Shown here piece by piece: positions 46,040 through 55,174 of a DNA stretch of 64,000 bases (the first letter of the stretch is position 1; the number at the start of each line of letters is the position of its first letter). Below the pieces are notes generated by a model, which was not told where the DNA came from, ran no database searches, and saw only the letters and a list, made by a program, of their open reading frames with translations. Position numbers and translations under genes: made by a program. Origin of the DNA: Akkermansiaceae bacterium (GTDB lineage Bacteria; Verrucomicrobiota; Verrucomicrobiia; Verrucomicrobiales; Akkermansiaceae); assembly GCA_026421245.1 (NCBI GenBank), contig JAPKDJ010000008.1:1-64000 (forward strand), in the 5' to 3' direction.

Positions 46040-47413
46040 TTACCCGACCAGCTCGCGGATCGGCTTGATACCCGGATCGACGAGGAAGTTCGGGCGGCCG
46101 CTCGCGTCTTCCACCGTGGCGGTCGCGAGGTCGATGCCGAGATTGTGATAGAGCGTTGCAATCACTTCCTGGAACTTCACGGGCCGTTCGGCGGGTTCGT
46201 TGCCATGGCGATCGGTGGCACCGATGATTTGGCCGGTGTTCATTCCGCCGCCGGCCACGAAGGCAAAGTTCGCCTTCGGCCAGTGATCGCGGCTGTTGTT
46301 CTTGTTGATCTTCGGGGTCCGCCCGAACTCGCCCCACATCACGATTGAGACATCGTCCAGCATTCCTCGCTCGTGCAGGTCGGTGATGAGCGCGCTCAAG
46401 CCCTGATCGAGGAGCGGGAACTCCTCGCGGGAGCGCGGGAAGTTCATGCCGTCGCCGCCGTGCCAGTCCCAGCGGCTGTAGTTGAGAGAGACGACGCGGG
46501 CGCCGGCTTCGATGAGGCGCCGCGCCACGAGAAAGTTTCGAATCATCTTCGGCGCGCCATCGCGTTGATAGGCCGGATTGTTGAGTCCATAGCGTTCTGC
46601 AACCGCGGAGCGTTCATTCGAAATGTCGAGAGCCTTGGCGAGCTTGCCGTCCGAGAGAATTTCGAGAGCCTGCTGGTTGTAGGCATCGAGGCCTTCCATC
46701 TGTCCGGTGGTGTCGATCTCGCTGCGCAGGCCATCGATGGAAGAACGAAGCGCTTCGCGATCCAGGAGGCGGTCGAGTGTCATGCCGTTCAGGGTCATGC
46801 TCTTGGCGCGGGAATTGGGATCTTTGTCGACGAGGCCCATCGGGGCATGGGTGTTGCCGACGAAACCGCCCGTTCCGGCTTCTCCCCAAGTGCGATTGCC
46901 GGTCGGATACATCAGGGAAAGGTTGGCGGGCACCCCGGGTGTCTTGGCCCCCTGCAGCTTTGAGACATGAGCCCCGAAATTAGGCCACCCGCCGACCGGG
47001 GCCCGATCTCGCCGCTTGTGGCCGGTCATGCATTGGTAGCAATCGTGTGCGCCATCGGAGTCCGCGAGGGAGCGAATGATTGCGAATTTGTCGGCCATCT
47101 TCGCGAGGCGCGGGAAGAGTTCACAGATTTCGATTCCGGGGACATTGGTGCCGATCGGCCGGAACTCGCCGCGGATCTCGGCGGGTGCGTCGGGCTTGAG
47201 GTCGAACATGTCGAGATGCGACGGTCCGCCCGGAAGGTAGATGTTGATGACTGCCTTGTGCGAGGAGCCCGTCCCGGCCCGCGCTTCCATCCCTAGAAGC
47301 TGTCCCAACGACAATCCCCCTGCAGCCATTCCGCCGACCTTGAGAAAGTCGCGTCGCGAGTATCCGTCGCAGTGGCTGCGGGTCGGGTCGCGTTTTCCAA
47401 ACAGGTCAAGCAT
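46040..47413 (-). CDS. Tat-exported DUF1501 protein, repeat-flanked
   Basis: 457 aa with a twin-arginine signal (SRRDFLKVGG, residues 19-28). DUF1501 core motifs: INIYLPGGPSHLDMFDLKPD, IIRSLADSDGAHDCYQCMTG, RWDWHGGD and IVMWGEFGRTPKINKNNSRD. It differs from the DUF1501 protein at 33751 and belongs to the longer subgroup with a PANLSLMYP insert. Its usual PSCyt1/DUF1549 partner is absent. It sits alone between two copies of repeat A, and its base composition looks more GC-rich than the Mrp operon next door, so a separate arrival is possible. Confidence 0.93.
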   Translation of the reverse strand: MLDLFGKRDPTRSHCDGYSRRDFLKVGGMAAGGLSLGQLLGMEARAGTGSSHKAVINIYLPGGPSHLDMFDLKPDAPAEIRGEFRPIGTNVPGIEICELFPRLAKMADKFAIIRSLADSDGAHDCYQCMTGHKRRDRAPVGGWPNFGAHVSKLQGAKTPGVPANLSLMYPTGNRTWGEAGTGGFVGNTHAPMGLVDKDPNSRAKSMTLNGMTLDRLLDREALRSSIDGLRSEIDTTGQMEGLDAYNQQALEILSDGKLAKALDISNERSAVAERYGLNNPAYQRDGAPKMIRNFLVARRLIEAGARVVSLNYSRWDWHGGDGMNFPRSREEFPLLDQGLSALITDLHERGMLDDVSIVMWGEFGRTPKINKNNSRDHWPKANFAFVAGGGMNTGQIIGATDRHGNEPAERPVKFQEVIATLYHNLGIDLATATVEDASGRPNFLVDPGIKPIRELVG

Positions 47414-47455
47414 AAGGAGTATATCGCGGAAGGAAGGGGTGGTCTTTCAATTGAC

Positions 47456-47510
47456 TGCTAGGAATTTTCTTTTTGGGTGGACTGCTGGAAGCCGTCCTGC
47501 GGCGGCGAGT
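47456..47510 (+). repeat. Dispersed repeat A, copy 2
   Basis: CTGCTAGGAATTTTC, then TTTTTGGGTGGACTGCTGGA and a diverged CCGTCCTGCGGCGGCGAG end. It lies between the divergent starts of the DUF1501 gene (47413) and the deiodinase-like gene (47618), so it may carry or disturb their promoters. Confidence 0.75.
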
Positions 47511-47617
47511 TGATCGCTGGATTTCGGTGCAACTTCGAAACGCTCAGCCGGTTGAATCCTCGCCGCCCGGATTCATGTGTGGAGTTTGGGGGCGCCATCG
47601 GTTATCAACAAAAGATC

Positions 47618-49585
47618 ATGCTCGCGCTGCAAATACGACGAACCTTGCCTCTCGCTGCCATTTGGGGCCTTCTATGCCTCCCCCAAGTCGGAGCCCAGAA
47701 ATCTTCCGTTCAGGAAAATGAGGCCACGACTGTCGGAGGCGTGACGCCCGAAGCGATTCTTAAACGCCTGGGCGCTCGGCTAGAGCACGGAGTTTCCGTC
47801 GCTCAATTGAGTAACTACGCCCGCCACTTTACCGGAGTTGATGGCGATGCAGATGGGCGTCATTCCAAGGTGGAGTATATCGAGAACGGCAACTACCTGA
47901 CGCCACAGGCGCGGCGTGGGATATTCAACGCTGCCGATAGTGACCAGGACGGATTTGTGACGAAGGCGGAGTATATCCTGAATCGAATCATCACGGATGA
48001 GGCCAAGGCTATCGTCCAGGCCATGGATGACGACGGGGACGGCTTGGTACAGCGCGTGGAGTTCGTGAAGCATGCCAAGGCGAAACTGTCGGACGAGAAA
48101 CTCAGCGGGGCAGTCTTCGCTGCCTTGGACACCGATGGGGACGGAGCGCTCCGAGTTCCGGAATACCTTCGGATCTGGGGGCAATGGGCACGCACCGGTC
48201 GCAAGAGTCCCGCGCAACGACTGAGCAAGGCCTCTGGAGATCCGGGCGCGGCCACCAAGGAACAACCGGGGCGGACGCGGCCTGGTGGGGCGCGTGGTCG
48301 AGAGGGCGGTGGGCCTCCTCCAGGACGTCCCGGTGGTGGATTTGGACCATTCAGTGGAAACAGCGATCCGGTCCGTCTCAACCAAGCGGGATTGAAGATT
48401 GGCTCACCCTTGCCCGAGGTCACGATCGTTGACGCCGAGGGCAAAAAGTTTGAAACGGCCAGTCTCAAGGGCGCTTATTCGGTCTTGGTATTTGGTTGCC
48501 TGACCTGACCGCCCTTCCTGAAGAGTGTCTCCGGTCTGGAGACCATCTATCGTGACTACGCTCCTAAAGGTGTGCGGTTCTTCTTCGTCTACAAGACGCT
48601 GGCTCATCCCGAAAGCGACGGCTACCTCAATCCCCTGACCCTGGAAGAAAGGCTCCTGCATGTTCGGGAGGCTCAGCGGACCTTCAAGGGGGTAAGCATG
48701 CCCTGGCTTTGCGACAACATGTCGAACGAGTTGAAGAAGGCCCTAGGCGGATTGAATAATCCGGAGTTCCTCTTTGATCCCCAGGGAAAGATCGTCAGCT
48801 TGCGGGACTGGAGTTCTCCCAAGGATCTCCGGGCTGATTTGGTGAGGTTCGTTGGGGCGGTGACCACTCCCACTCGGGTCGAAGACTTGAATCTTGAGTT
48901 TGAAAAATCACCTCCTGTTGCTCCTCGGGGAGTGGTGCCGCGGATTAAGGTCCCTGCTGCCCTGGAGCCGGTCAAGGTGACCCCGAAAGAGAGCGGGGGA
49001 AGCCCCTACTATGCAAAGTTACGTGCTGAGGGGGACGATGAGCTCCTGAAGACCGGAGAGGGAACACTCTATCTCGGGCTCCACTTGGATCGCCTCTACA
49101 ATGTGCATTGGAATAATCTGGTCGCACCGATCGAATACGAACTCAGCGCGGCAGAGGGTACGATCATCTCTCCAAGGACCGGAAAGGGACCCAAGGTGGA
49201 GGCTGCCACAGATATCGATCCCCGCGAATTTTTGGTGAGCGTGCGGGGTGGCGAAGCGGCGAACCCATTACGCCTGATTGTGCGTTACTATGCCAGCAAC
49301 GATGAGGAGGGCTGGTGTAAATTAGTGACCCAGTCCTATGGAATCCACCTTGAACGGGATCGGGATGCTCGGGCCGTGCGAGCGCGCGAGTGGAGCGGGC
49401 CTCCGGGAGGGTTTTCGGTGGAGCGGTTGTTCCGCTTCGACAAGGATGGTGACGGCAAGGTCAGCAAGGAGGAGTTGCCCGAGTTTCTCCGCGGACGCAT
49501 TCTTGAGAGAATGGATGCCAACCAGGACGGCGTCATTGAGAAGAAGGAAGCCGAACGGATTTTTGGAGCTCCCGACGAGAATTGA
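47618..49585 (+). CDS. Deiodinase-like selenoprotein with EF-hands (TGA read as Sec)
   Basis: 655 aa if the TGA at 48506-48508 is selenocysteine. The ATG at 47618 opens a signal peptide (RRTLPLAAIWGLLCLPQVGA). Four EF-hand loops follow (DGDADG, DSDQDG, DDDGDG, DTDGDG), then a Pro/Gly-rich linker. The redox domain reads VLVFGCLT-U-PPFLKSV; iodothyronine deiodinases have FGSCT-U-PPF at their active site. After it come FFFVYKTLAHPESDG and WLCDNMSNELK, as in that family, and two more EF-hands (DKDGDG, DANQDG) at the C-terminus. A perfect hairpin with a GGUCU loop lies 24 nt after the TGA. It is probably an exported thiol/selenol redox enzyme; real deiodination is not implied. Confidence 0.85.
48527..48543 (+). 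promoter_or_regulatory. Candidate bacterial SECIS hairpin 2
   Basis: GTCTCC-GGTCT-GGAGAC is a perfect 6-bp stem. Its five-base loop GGUCU is the loop sequence known from the Escherichia coli formate dehydrogenase SECIS. The loop begins 24 nt after the TGA, inside the usual window. Confidence 0.8.
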
Positions 49586-49598
49586 TCGCAGACTTGAA

Positions 49599-49680
49599 CT
49601 ACTAGGAATTTGATATTTGGGTGGATTGCTTGAGGGCGTCGGCTAAGGGATCGGCGAGGGGGAAAAAGAAGAAAGGGGGC
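49599..49680 (+). repeat. Dispersed repeat A, copy 3
   Basis: CTACTAGGAATTTGATA, then TTTGGGTGGATTGCTTGA, GGGCGTCGGCTAAGGGATCGG and a G-rich end. It begins 13 bp after the stop of the deiodinase-like gene. Confidence 0.75.
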
Positions 49681-49787
49681 ACAAGACGGCGGGCCTGCTC
49701 AACAAGCGATAGCTCTCATGCTCCGCTACCACTCCGATGAGAAGGTATCTTTGGGGTTAGCCTAATTGTAAGCAATGTTCCAAATGG

Positions 49788-50396
49788 CTACTTGAACGCA
49801 AAGGGAGCTTCGAGCGTCAAATCCAGCGGAAACTCTTTGCGGATTTGGAAGGATGAACTTGGGGGAGCGGGGGCGTCGGCTGGAACTAAGACCGACGGGT
49901 TACGACCATACAGTGCGAAGAACTTGGTCCGCACCCGCAGCTTGATCTTGCCATTGCCGTAAGTCAAAATTTCAACACCCTTCTTGAACGACGAGGTTGG
50001 CGTCTGTGGCCGAACCTCCCAGCCCAGGAGTTTCAGACCCGGCGTGGGAAGGCGGTCTAAGGCGACGTGCCAGAATTTCTTTTTAAGTGTCTTTAACGGC
50101 GTCTTGGCAGTCAGTTCACCATGAAACGTTAATGACACCCACCAGCCTGGTTGCTGGAAAGTGAACTTCGTTATGCGTCCGAGGGCACTATCCGCATGGG
50201 TGACAGTAAACCCGCCTTTGTTGATCACCTTGTCTAGCACAAGCCCCTTCCCGCCGAGTTGGTCAAGCCACTTAGCGGAGGTGGTCTTCGCAACTCGGCT
50301 AGTTGACTTCTTGTCCGTCTCGCCCGCAGGCGCTGTCAGACACGTTGCTAAGAGCAAAGCACCGCCAATAGTGAAAATCGAGAGTCTCATGGTCAT
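49788..50396 (-). CDS. Exported hypothetical protein, repeat-flanked
   Basis: 202 aa with a signal peptide (MRLSIFTIGGALLLATCLTAPAG). The mature part is basic and beta-rich (FQQPGWWVSLTFHGELTAKT near residue 82, YGNGKIKLRVRTKFF near 147). No family is recognised. It is the only gene between repeat A copies 3 and 4. Confidence 0.65.
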   Translation of the reverse strand: MTMRLSIFTIGGALLLATCLTAPAGETDKKSTSRVAKTTSAKWLDQLGGKGLVLDKVINKGGFTVTHADSALGRITKFTFQQPGWWVSLTFHGELTAKTPLKTLKKKFWHVALDRLPTPGLKLLGWEVRPQTPTSSFKKGVEILTYGNGKIKLRVRTKFFALYGRNPSVLVPADAPAPPSSSFQIRKEFPLDLTLEAPFAFK

Positions 50397-50450
50397 TTTT
50401 CTGAATAAGGATTGAGATTTGGATTCAGCTGTCCGGAAAGACAGCGATTA

Positions 50451-50516
50451 CTGCTAGGAAATTACTTTTTGGGTGGACCGCTTGAGGGCGCCGATCCGAG
50501 GGGAGAAAGGGGGGTG
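50451..50516 (+). repeat. Dispersed repeat A, copy 4
   Basis: CTGCTAGGAAATTAC, then TTTTTGGGTGGACCGCTTGA, GGGCGCCGATCCGAGGGGAG and AAAGGGGGG. It is followed directly by copy 2 of repeat B. Confidence 0.75.
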
Positions 50517-50558
50517 GTGACCTTAAAGGCGAAGATTTGAAGCCAAGTGTTAAAATTG
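50516..50558 (+). repeat. Short dispersed repeat B, copy 2
   Basis: It matches 37274-37316 (37 of 43 bases by eye). It begins where repeat A copy 4 ends. Confidence 0.6.
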
Positions 50559-50574
50559 AGGACTCCCACAAGCG

Positions 50575-50610
50575 TAAAAAGGACCGCCGGGTCGGGGACC
50601 GGGCGGTCTT
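50575..50610 (-). terminator. Terminator of the cyclophilin gene
   Basis: On the minus strand GACCGCC pairs with GGCGGTC (50602-50608 and 50582-50588), followed by CTTTTTAC. It lies 22 bp after the cyclophilin stop. Confidence 0.75.
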
Positions 50611-50631
50611 GGTGAAATGGTGGCGACTGGA

Positions 50632-51120
50632 TTAGATCGACCAATCGGTGATGCGGTCTTCGTGGGCTTTGAAGAGTTCGTCGGTGGTGCCGTGGATCAC
50701 GATCTCCTTAATGAGGTCTCCGCCTTTGATTGAGTCGATAACATCCTGCCCTTCAGTGGTTTCGCCAAAGACGGTGTGTTTGCCATCGAGGTGTGGGGTG
50801 GGGCAGTGAGTGATGAAGAATTGAGAACCATTGGTATTGGGTCCGGCGTTGGCCATGGAGAGGATGCCGGGCTTGTCGTGGCGGCGGTGGGGTTTGCACT
50901 CGCATTCGAACTTATAGCCGGGGTTTCCGGTGCCGGTGCCGAGGGGGCAGCCGCCTTGGACCATGAAGTTGGGGATAACACGGTGGAAGCTCAACCCATC
51001 GTAGAACCCGCGCGAGGCGAGGTGAAGGAAGGAGCAGACGGTGACGGGTGCGTCATCGGGAAAGAGGGTGAGGTTGATGTCGCCCTTGTTGGTCTGGATG
51101 GTGATTTTAATGTCGTCCAT
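50632..51120 (-). CDS. Cyclophilin-type peptidyl-prolyl cis-trans isomerase
   Basis: 162 aa, a single cyclophilin domain of standard length without signal peptide. Active-site segments: [15 protein letters not shown] (FHRVI with the catalytic Arg), [20 protein letters not shown] and [15 protein letters not shown]. It speeds proline isomerisation during protein folding in the cytoplasm. It is downstream of the polyprenyl synthase gene on the same strand (52 bp gap) and is followed by a good terminator. Confidence 0.95.
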   Translation of the reverse strand: MDDIKITIQTNKGDINLTLFPDDAPVTVCSFLHLASRGFYDGLSFHRVIPNFMVQGGCPLGTGTGNPGYKFECECKPHRRHDKPGILSMANAGPNTNGSQFFITHCPTPHLDGKHTVFGETTEGQDVIDSIKGGDLIKEIVIHGTTDELFKAHEDRITDWSI

Positions 51121-51172
51121 GAGGGCGACAACTTAACGCGAATTCTTCCAGTGAAAAGTCCCTTATCAGCTC

Positions 51173-52174
51173 TTATCGGCAGCCTTTTAAGAGTTGGTCC
51201 ACGAAGAGGGTGATATTATGCATCGCGGTCGTGAATTCTGAGGCGTTGAGAAGTTTCAGGGTTTCACGGGCTTCGGCCACGAATTGGGCCGCAGTATCAA
51301 TGGAATCTGACATGGCGCCTTCGTATTCGGCGATGCCGACGAGGACAGATAGGTCGAGCGGTTGTTGCTCGATGATGCGCTTGGAGAGTTGCTCCTTTTG
51401 CTTTGGGTTGGCTTGTTCGAGGAGGTTGAGGATAGGTAGGGTGAGCTTCCCTTTCTCAAGGTCGGTGCCGAGGGTTTTCCCGATTTGGTCTTCGGAGCCG
51501 ATGAGGTCGACCACGTCGTCGTAGATTTGATAGGCGGTGCCGAGCTTCATTCCGTAGTCGAACATGGCATCGCTGATCCTTTTTGAGGTGCCCGAGATTG
51601 TGGCGGCAAGTTGACAGGCTGCTGCGAAGAGCGCGCCGGTCTTCATCTCGATCATTTTGAAATACTCGTTCTTGGTGAGAGTGAGGTCGAAACGACGCTG
51701 GGTCTGGAGAATTTCTCCCTGGCAAACTTCACGGGAGGCCAGACTGATGGAACGGCTTAGGGCAAGATTGTTGAAGTCGGCGGAAAGTTTGAGGGCGTGG
51801 GAGAAGAGGGCGTCGCCAAGGAGGACGGCGATGCCATTGCCCCACTTGGCGTTGGCGGTGGGGACTTTTCGGCGGGATGAGGCACCATCGATGATATCAT
51901 CGTGAACCAAAGTGGCCATGTGGATGAGTTCGAGGATGACGCCGAGATTGACGTGGTGGTCATTCAGTTCTCCGGTGGCTCCGCCGGTCAGGATGGCGAG
52001 GGCGGGGCGAATGCGCTTGCCGTTGGTTTCGCAAATATACTCCATGTAGGGTTCCACACCGGGGTCGAATTCGCGAACCTGTTCGCTGATGCAGGCCTCG
52101 ACCTTTGCGATATGAGGACGAATGAGGTCGAAAGGGAACAGTTCCGGATTGACGGTTTCGCGTTTGGTGATCAT
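51173..52174 (-). CDS. Polyprenyl diphosphate synthase
   Basis: 333 aa from the ATG at 52174; a TTG 39 bp upstream is unlikely. The two aspartate-rich motifs are D92-D-I-I-D (LVHDDIIDGASSRR) and D219-D-V-V-D. It is a trans-isoprenyl synthase of the octaprenyl/heptaprenyl group that makes the side chain of quinones from farnesyl diphosphate and IPP. The chain length is not predictable by eye. ispD at 57985 supplies an earlier step of the same isoprenoid supply. Confidence 0.93.
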   Translation of the reverse strand: MITKRETVNPELFPFDLIRPHIAKVEACISEQVREFDPGVEPYMEYICETNGKRIRPALAILTGGATGELNDHHVNLGVILELIHMATLVHDDIIDGASSRRKVPTANAKWGNGIAVLLGDALFSHALKLSADFNNLALSRSISLASREVCQGEILQTQRRFDLTLTKNEYFKMIEMKTGALFAAACQLAATISGTSKRISDAMFDYGMKLGTAYQIYDDVVDLIGSEDQIGKTLGTDLEKGKLTLPILNLLEQANPKQKEQLSKRIIEQQPLDLSVLVGIAEYEGAMSDSIDTAAQFVAEARETLKLLNASEFTTAMHNITLFVDQLLKGCR

Positions 52175-52289
52175 CGTTACTTCTGAATTTTCACTAATTA
52201 CTGAAAATAGCAACTGTTATGAATAAAAAACCTTTTTTGACAGAGGTAAACCATTGCGGAGCAGGGGCGTGGTCGTCATTGGAATCAAT

Positions 52290-52778
52290 ATGAATCGTGA
52301 AAAACGTTTCGTTGTCGGAGGACTACTTCTGATTGGGGGTATTGCGATTGCCTTGAAATCTGGAGGGAAACCCGATTCGTCCCAGTTTCCGGGAGTGCTG
52401 CGGGTTGTGCGTGATGGCACCCGCCCCCAGCCTAGGAAGGTGGAGACGAAGGGAGCGGTTTCGATACGAGCCCTGGATGACGCCCTGTTTCACAATGGGG
52501 TCCTCCTTCACAAGGCCAAGGAATACGATGGTCCCACCAGCCACAAGAAGCTCGCCAGTTTCCCAAAAAGTCATCCTGAAAAGGGGCCGATCCGCTTGCA
52601 ATGGCACGGAGAGCCCATTCACTTCAGGAAGATTTGGATCCGGGAAGTCATAAATCACGACTTGGATTCAAACCGGAACTATGAAATTGAAAACAATTCA
52701 GGCCGACTGGCGCGCTTCCATGTTGAATCCGCCCGACGAAAAGTAACCTCCTGTTGCGAAAATGTCTCTCTTTTGTAA
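52290..52778 (+). CDS. Membrane-anchored fragment of a DUF1080 protein
   Basis: 162 aa from the ATG at 52290, starting with a membrane anchor (FVVGGLLLIGGIAIAL). The segment IRLQWHGEPIHFRKIWIREV is the closing signature of DUF1080 (3-keto-disaccharide hydrolase-like) domains. The first two thirds of that domain are missing, and after the signature the frame runs on into unrelated sequence. It is therefore probably a truncated, non-functional copy. Confidence 0.5.
   Translation: MNREKRFVVGGLLLIGGIAIALKSGGKPDSSQFPGVLRVVRDGTRPQPRKVETKGAVSIRALDDALFHNGVLLHKAKEYDGPTSHKKLASFPKSHPEKGPIRLQWHGEPIHFRKIWIREVINHDLDSNRNYEIENNSGRLARFHVESARRKVTSCCENVSLL
52677..52697 (+). repeat. 21-bp direct repeat of the next gene's start
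   Basis: Identical to 52817-52837 over 21 bases (AACT plus the first 17 bases of the gene at 52821). The copy includes the ATG and encodes MKLKTI before running into a short frame that ends after 22 codons. Confidence 0.8.
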
Positions 52779-52820
52779 TTCACGTCCCGCGATCTGCTGA
52801 TTAAAAACCAACTCGTAACT

Positions 52821-55040
52821 ATGAAATTGAAAACAATCCTCCTCCCTATGCTTGCGGGGGGATCGCTTATCCTTCCGATCTGGGGGGAACCGGCTGCCCA
52901 GCTGATTCAGGCCGAGACAAAAGAAGCTCCCTCGGCTGGAGCTGAACTGACTGTTGTTCCTGATTTTGAGGTCAATACGATGGCCAAAAAATTGGGCTTT
53001 GCTGCTCACGTTCCGAAAAACACCGAAGGATATTTTTCCATCATCGGAGGTTACGACATGTATGAGCGCTTTTTGAAGACCAAACTCGGTGAGCTCGTTG
53101 TCGAGATGATTGCCGGACAAGGTGCTGACTTGAAAGAGATGGAGGAGGACGAAGATGCCGCCATTGTGAAAGCCATCTTTGGAGAGGAGATCTTTGCGGT
53201 CTTTGGTGATGGTTCGGCAGCCCAGGGAATTCACCTTAATGCCATCGGCAAATCGTCCAATTACCACCAAATGAAAATGTTGGTGAAAATGGCGGAAATG
53301 GCAATTACCGGTGAAGGTGATTCCGAGGGGGCGCAAGGCCTTGCGTTTGGGATGATGTTTGGGGCCTTACTTGGCGACCCCGAGGCCGGAATTGCGATTC
53401 TCGAGAAAGCTGAAATGCCTCCTCTGACCTTGGGCTTTAAAGTCACTGATGCGAGCATGCGTGAACAACTTTCCGAGACCATCATTGGCGGGCTGTTTTC
53501 GCTCATCGATCTCGATGAGGATGCTCCTTTTGATGAAATCGAAGTCGAGAAGGATGGCGTTGCGCTTGCCGGGATCAAGATTGTGGGCAAAAAACTCGCG
53601 GCATTGGCAGATGAGGATACGCGACAGGAAATGACCGAGGTTTTTGGCTCCCGGGCTTCTGTTGATCGTGTTTTGAAGGCTGTTGAGGGTAAAAACCTCA
53701 ACATCGCCTCCGGAGTGAAGGGGGACTACGTCTTCATTTATTTGGGTGGTTCCCTTGATGATCTTAAGATCGTCAACAAACCCTCGGAGTCTCTTCTCGC
53801 CAAAGGCGGGATGGATTTCCTTAAGAACTACGTCGACAAGGACATTCGGCTCCTGATCTTTGGTGAGGAAGAAGCCCTCGACCAAATGTCCAGCGCCAAC
53901 GAGATGATCGCTTCGATGGCCAACGGACTGAAATCCGGCCTTTCTGAAGCGGCGGCTTTTGGCGATACCCGCGACATTCAGGCATTGCTTGGCCACGTGG
54001 CTCAGGTGGAAGGTGCCCTCTTCGAGATGATGGACTATGATCGCCTCGGAACGGTTGGTTTCCTCGAGGAAGGCTTCAAGCTCGAAAGCCATGGGGGTAC
54101 GAATCTTTCGATGCTCGACACCACCAATCCTCACGCCTTCGCTGGTTTGGGAGACATGAAGGACATCCTTTACTTTAGCAATACGCGCACGAACCCTGAG
54201 TTTACGAGCAAAATGCATGACATGCTGGATTCCCTCGGTGAAGCAGCTTACCTCATGGCCAGCCGCGTGGCAGATATGGACATCGATGATGGCTACTTCC
54301 GTGAATTCAAGGAGGGCTTCCAGATGTTCGACCAAATGGCTGCGGGAGACCTTAAGGAAATTTGGGGTGCTCTATCCACTGATTGGGCCCAGGGAACGGG
54401 AGATGAAGGCGCGATGATTATCGACACAAAAGGCACCATGCCAAAGGTTCCCGAAGTGCCGGGTGCCATCATCGAGAATGGAAAAATCCCACGCATCGCT
54501 TACGTTACGCCGGTTATCGACCGGACCAAGATGACGAAAGCATGGACCCGTATCGAAAAGGCAATTACCAACATTCTGAAGACGGTCAAAGAGATGGAGG
54601 GACCAGAAATTCCCATGCAGGAGATTGATGACAACACGAAAGATGGCATCACCTACTACAGCACGGCGATTCAGTTCTCTACCAAGGACGCCCGTCCCGT
54701 GGTGGGAATGACCGATGATCGCTTCTTCTTCTCGACTTCGCAGAAATTTATCGCCGAGTTGAACGCCAAGATCGATGCCGGAAATGCTCCTGCTCGCAGC
54801 GGAAGCTACACCAGAGTGAATTTTGCAGCCGCCCGCGGACTTGCTGACGACTGGGTGAAATTGCTTCAGGACAATGCTGACGAGATCTTCGAGAACGATT
54901 TCCAGAAGGATGACTTCAACGAGAATCTTCCCATGGTCAAGAAGTTCATTGAGGCCTCCGGAGAGCTTGAGGAATTGACCTCACACACCCGCAGGGAGGG
55001 TGACGAGACCCGGGGGTCTGTGCACTTCAAGATGAAGTAA
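52821..55040 (+). CDS. Large exported protein of unknown family
   Basis: 739 aa with a signal peptide (MKLKTILLPMLAGGSLILPIWG). The mature protein is acidic and looks globular. It has no obvious repeats and no cysteine pairs that would mark a redox site. Visible features include MAKKLGFAAHVPKNTEGYFS near residue 55 and SLLAKGGMDFLKNYVDKD near 330. I do not recognise the family. A strong terminator follows, so it is probably a single-gene unit, and its clean codon pattern suggests a well-expressed gene. Confidence 0.75.
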   Translation: MKLKTILLPMLAGGSLILPIWGEPAAQLIQAETKEAPSAGAELTVVPDFEVNTMAKKLGFAAHVPKNTEGYFSIIGGYDMYERFLKTKLGELVVEMIAGQGADLKEMEEDEDAAIVKAIFGEEIFAVFGDGSAAQGIHLNAIGKSSNYHQMKMLVKMAEMAITGEGDSEGAQGLAFGMMFGALLGDPEAGIAILEKAEMPPLTLGFKVTDASMREQLSETIIGGLFSLIDLDEDAPFDEIEVEKDGVALAGIKIVGKKLAALADEDTRQEMTEVFGSRASVDRVLKAVEGKNLNIASGVKGDYVFIYLGGSLDDLKIVNKPSESLLAKGGMDFLKNYVDKDIRLLIFGEEEALDQMSSANEMIASMANGLKSGLSEAAAFGDTRDIQALLGHVAQVEGALFEMMDYDRLGTVGFLEEGFKLESHGGTNLSMLDTTNPHAFAGLGDMKDILYFSNTRTNPEFTSKMHDMLDSLGEAAYLMASRVADMDIDDGYFREFKEGFQMFDQMAAGDLKEIWGALSTDWAQGTGDEGAMIIDTKGTMPKVPEVPGAIIENGKIPRIAYVTPVIDRTKMTKAWTRIEKAITNILKTVKEMEGPEIPMQEIDDNTKDGITYYSTAIQFSTKDARPVVGMTDDRFFFSTSQKFIAELNAKIDAGNAPARSGSYTRVNFAAARGLADDWVKLLQDNADEIFENDFQKDDFNENLPMVKKFIEASGELEELTSHTRREGDETRGSVHFKMK

Positions 55041-55068
55041 ACTCACTCGGAAGCGACATTTCAAAGAG

Positions 55069-55099
55069 CCTCATCGGTCAATCTGATGAGGTTTTTTTT
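55069..55099 (+). terminator. Strong rho-independent terminator
   Basis: CCTCATC pairs with GATGAGG across a 9-base loop, followed by eight T. It ends the 52821-55040 gene. Confidence 0.92.
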
Positions 55100-55174
55100 C
55101 TGATTATATCGGGGTTTCGCCTATGAAATCTGCTCGCCAGCACGTTTTAGCTCGGGTAGGTTTAACACAAGAAA

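Noticed and set aside
45955-50516. Integron attC sites
   Set aside because: The repeats lack the paired inverted core sites of attC, and no integrase is nearby; only the one-gene-per-unit layout is similar.
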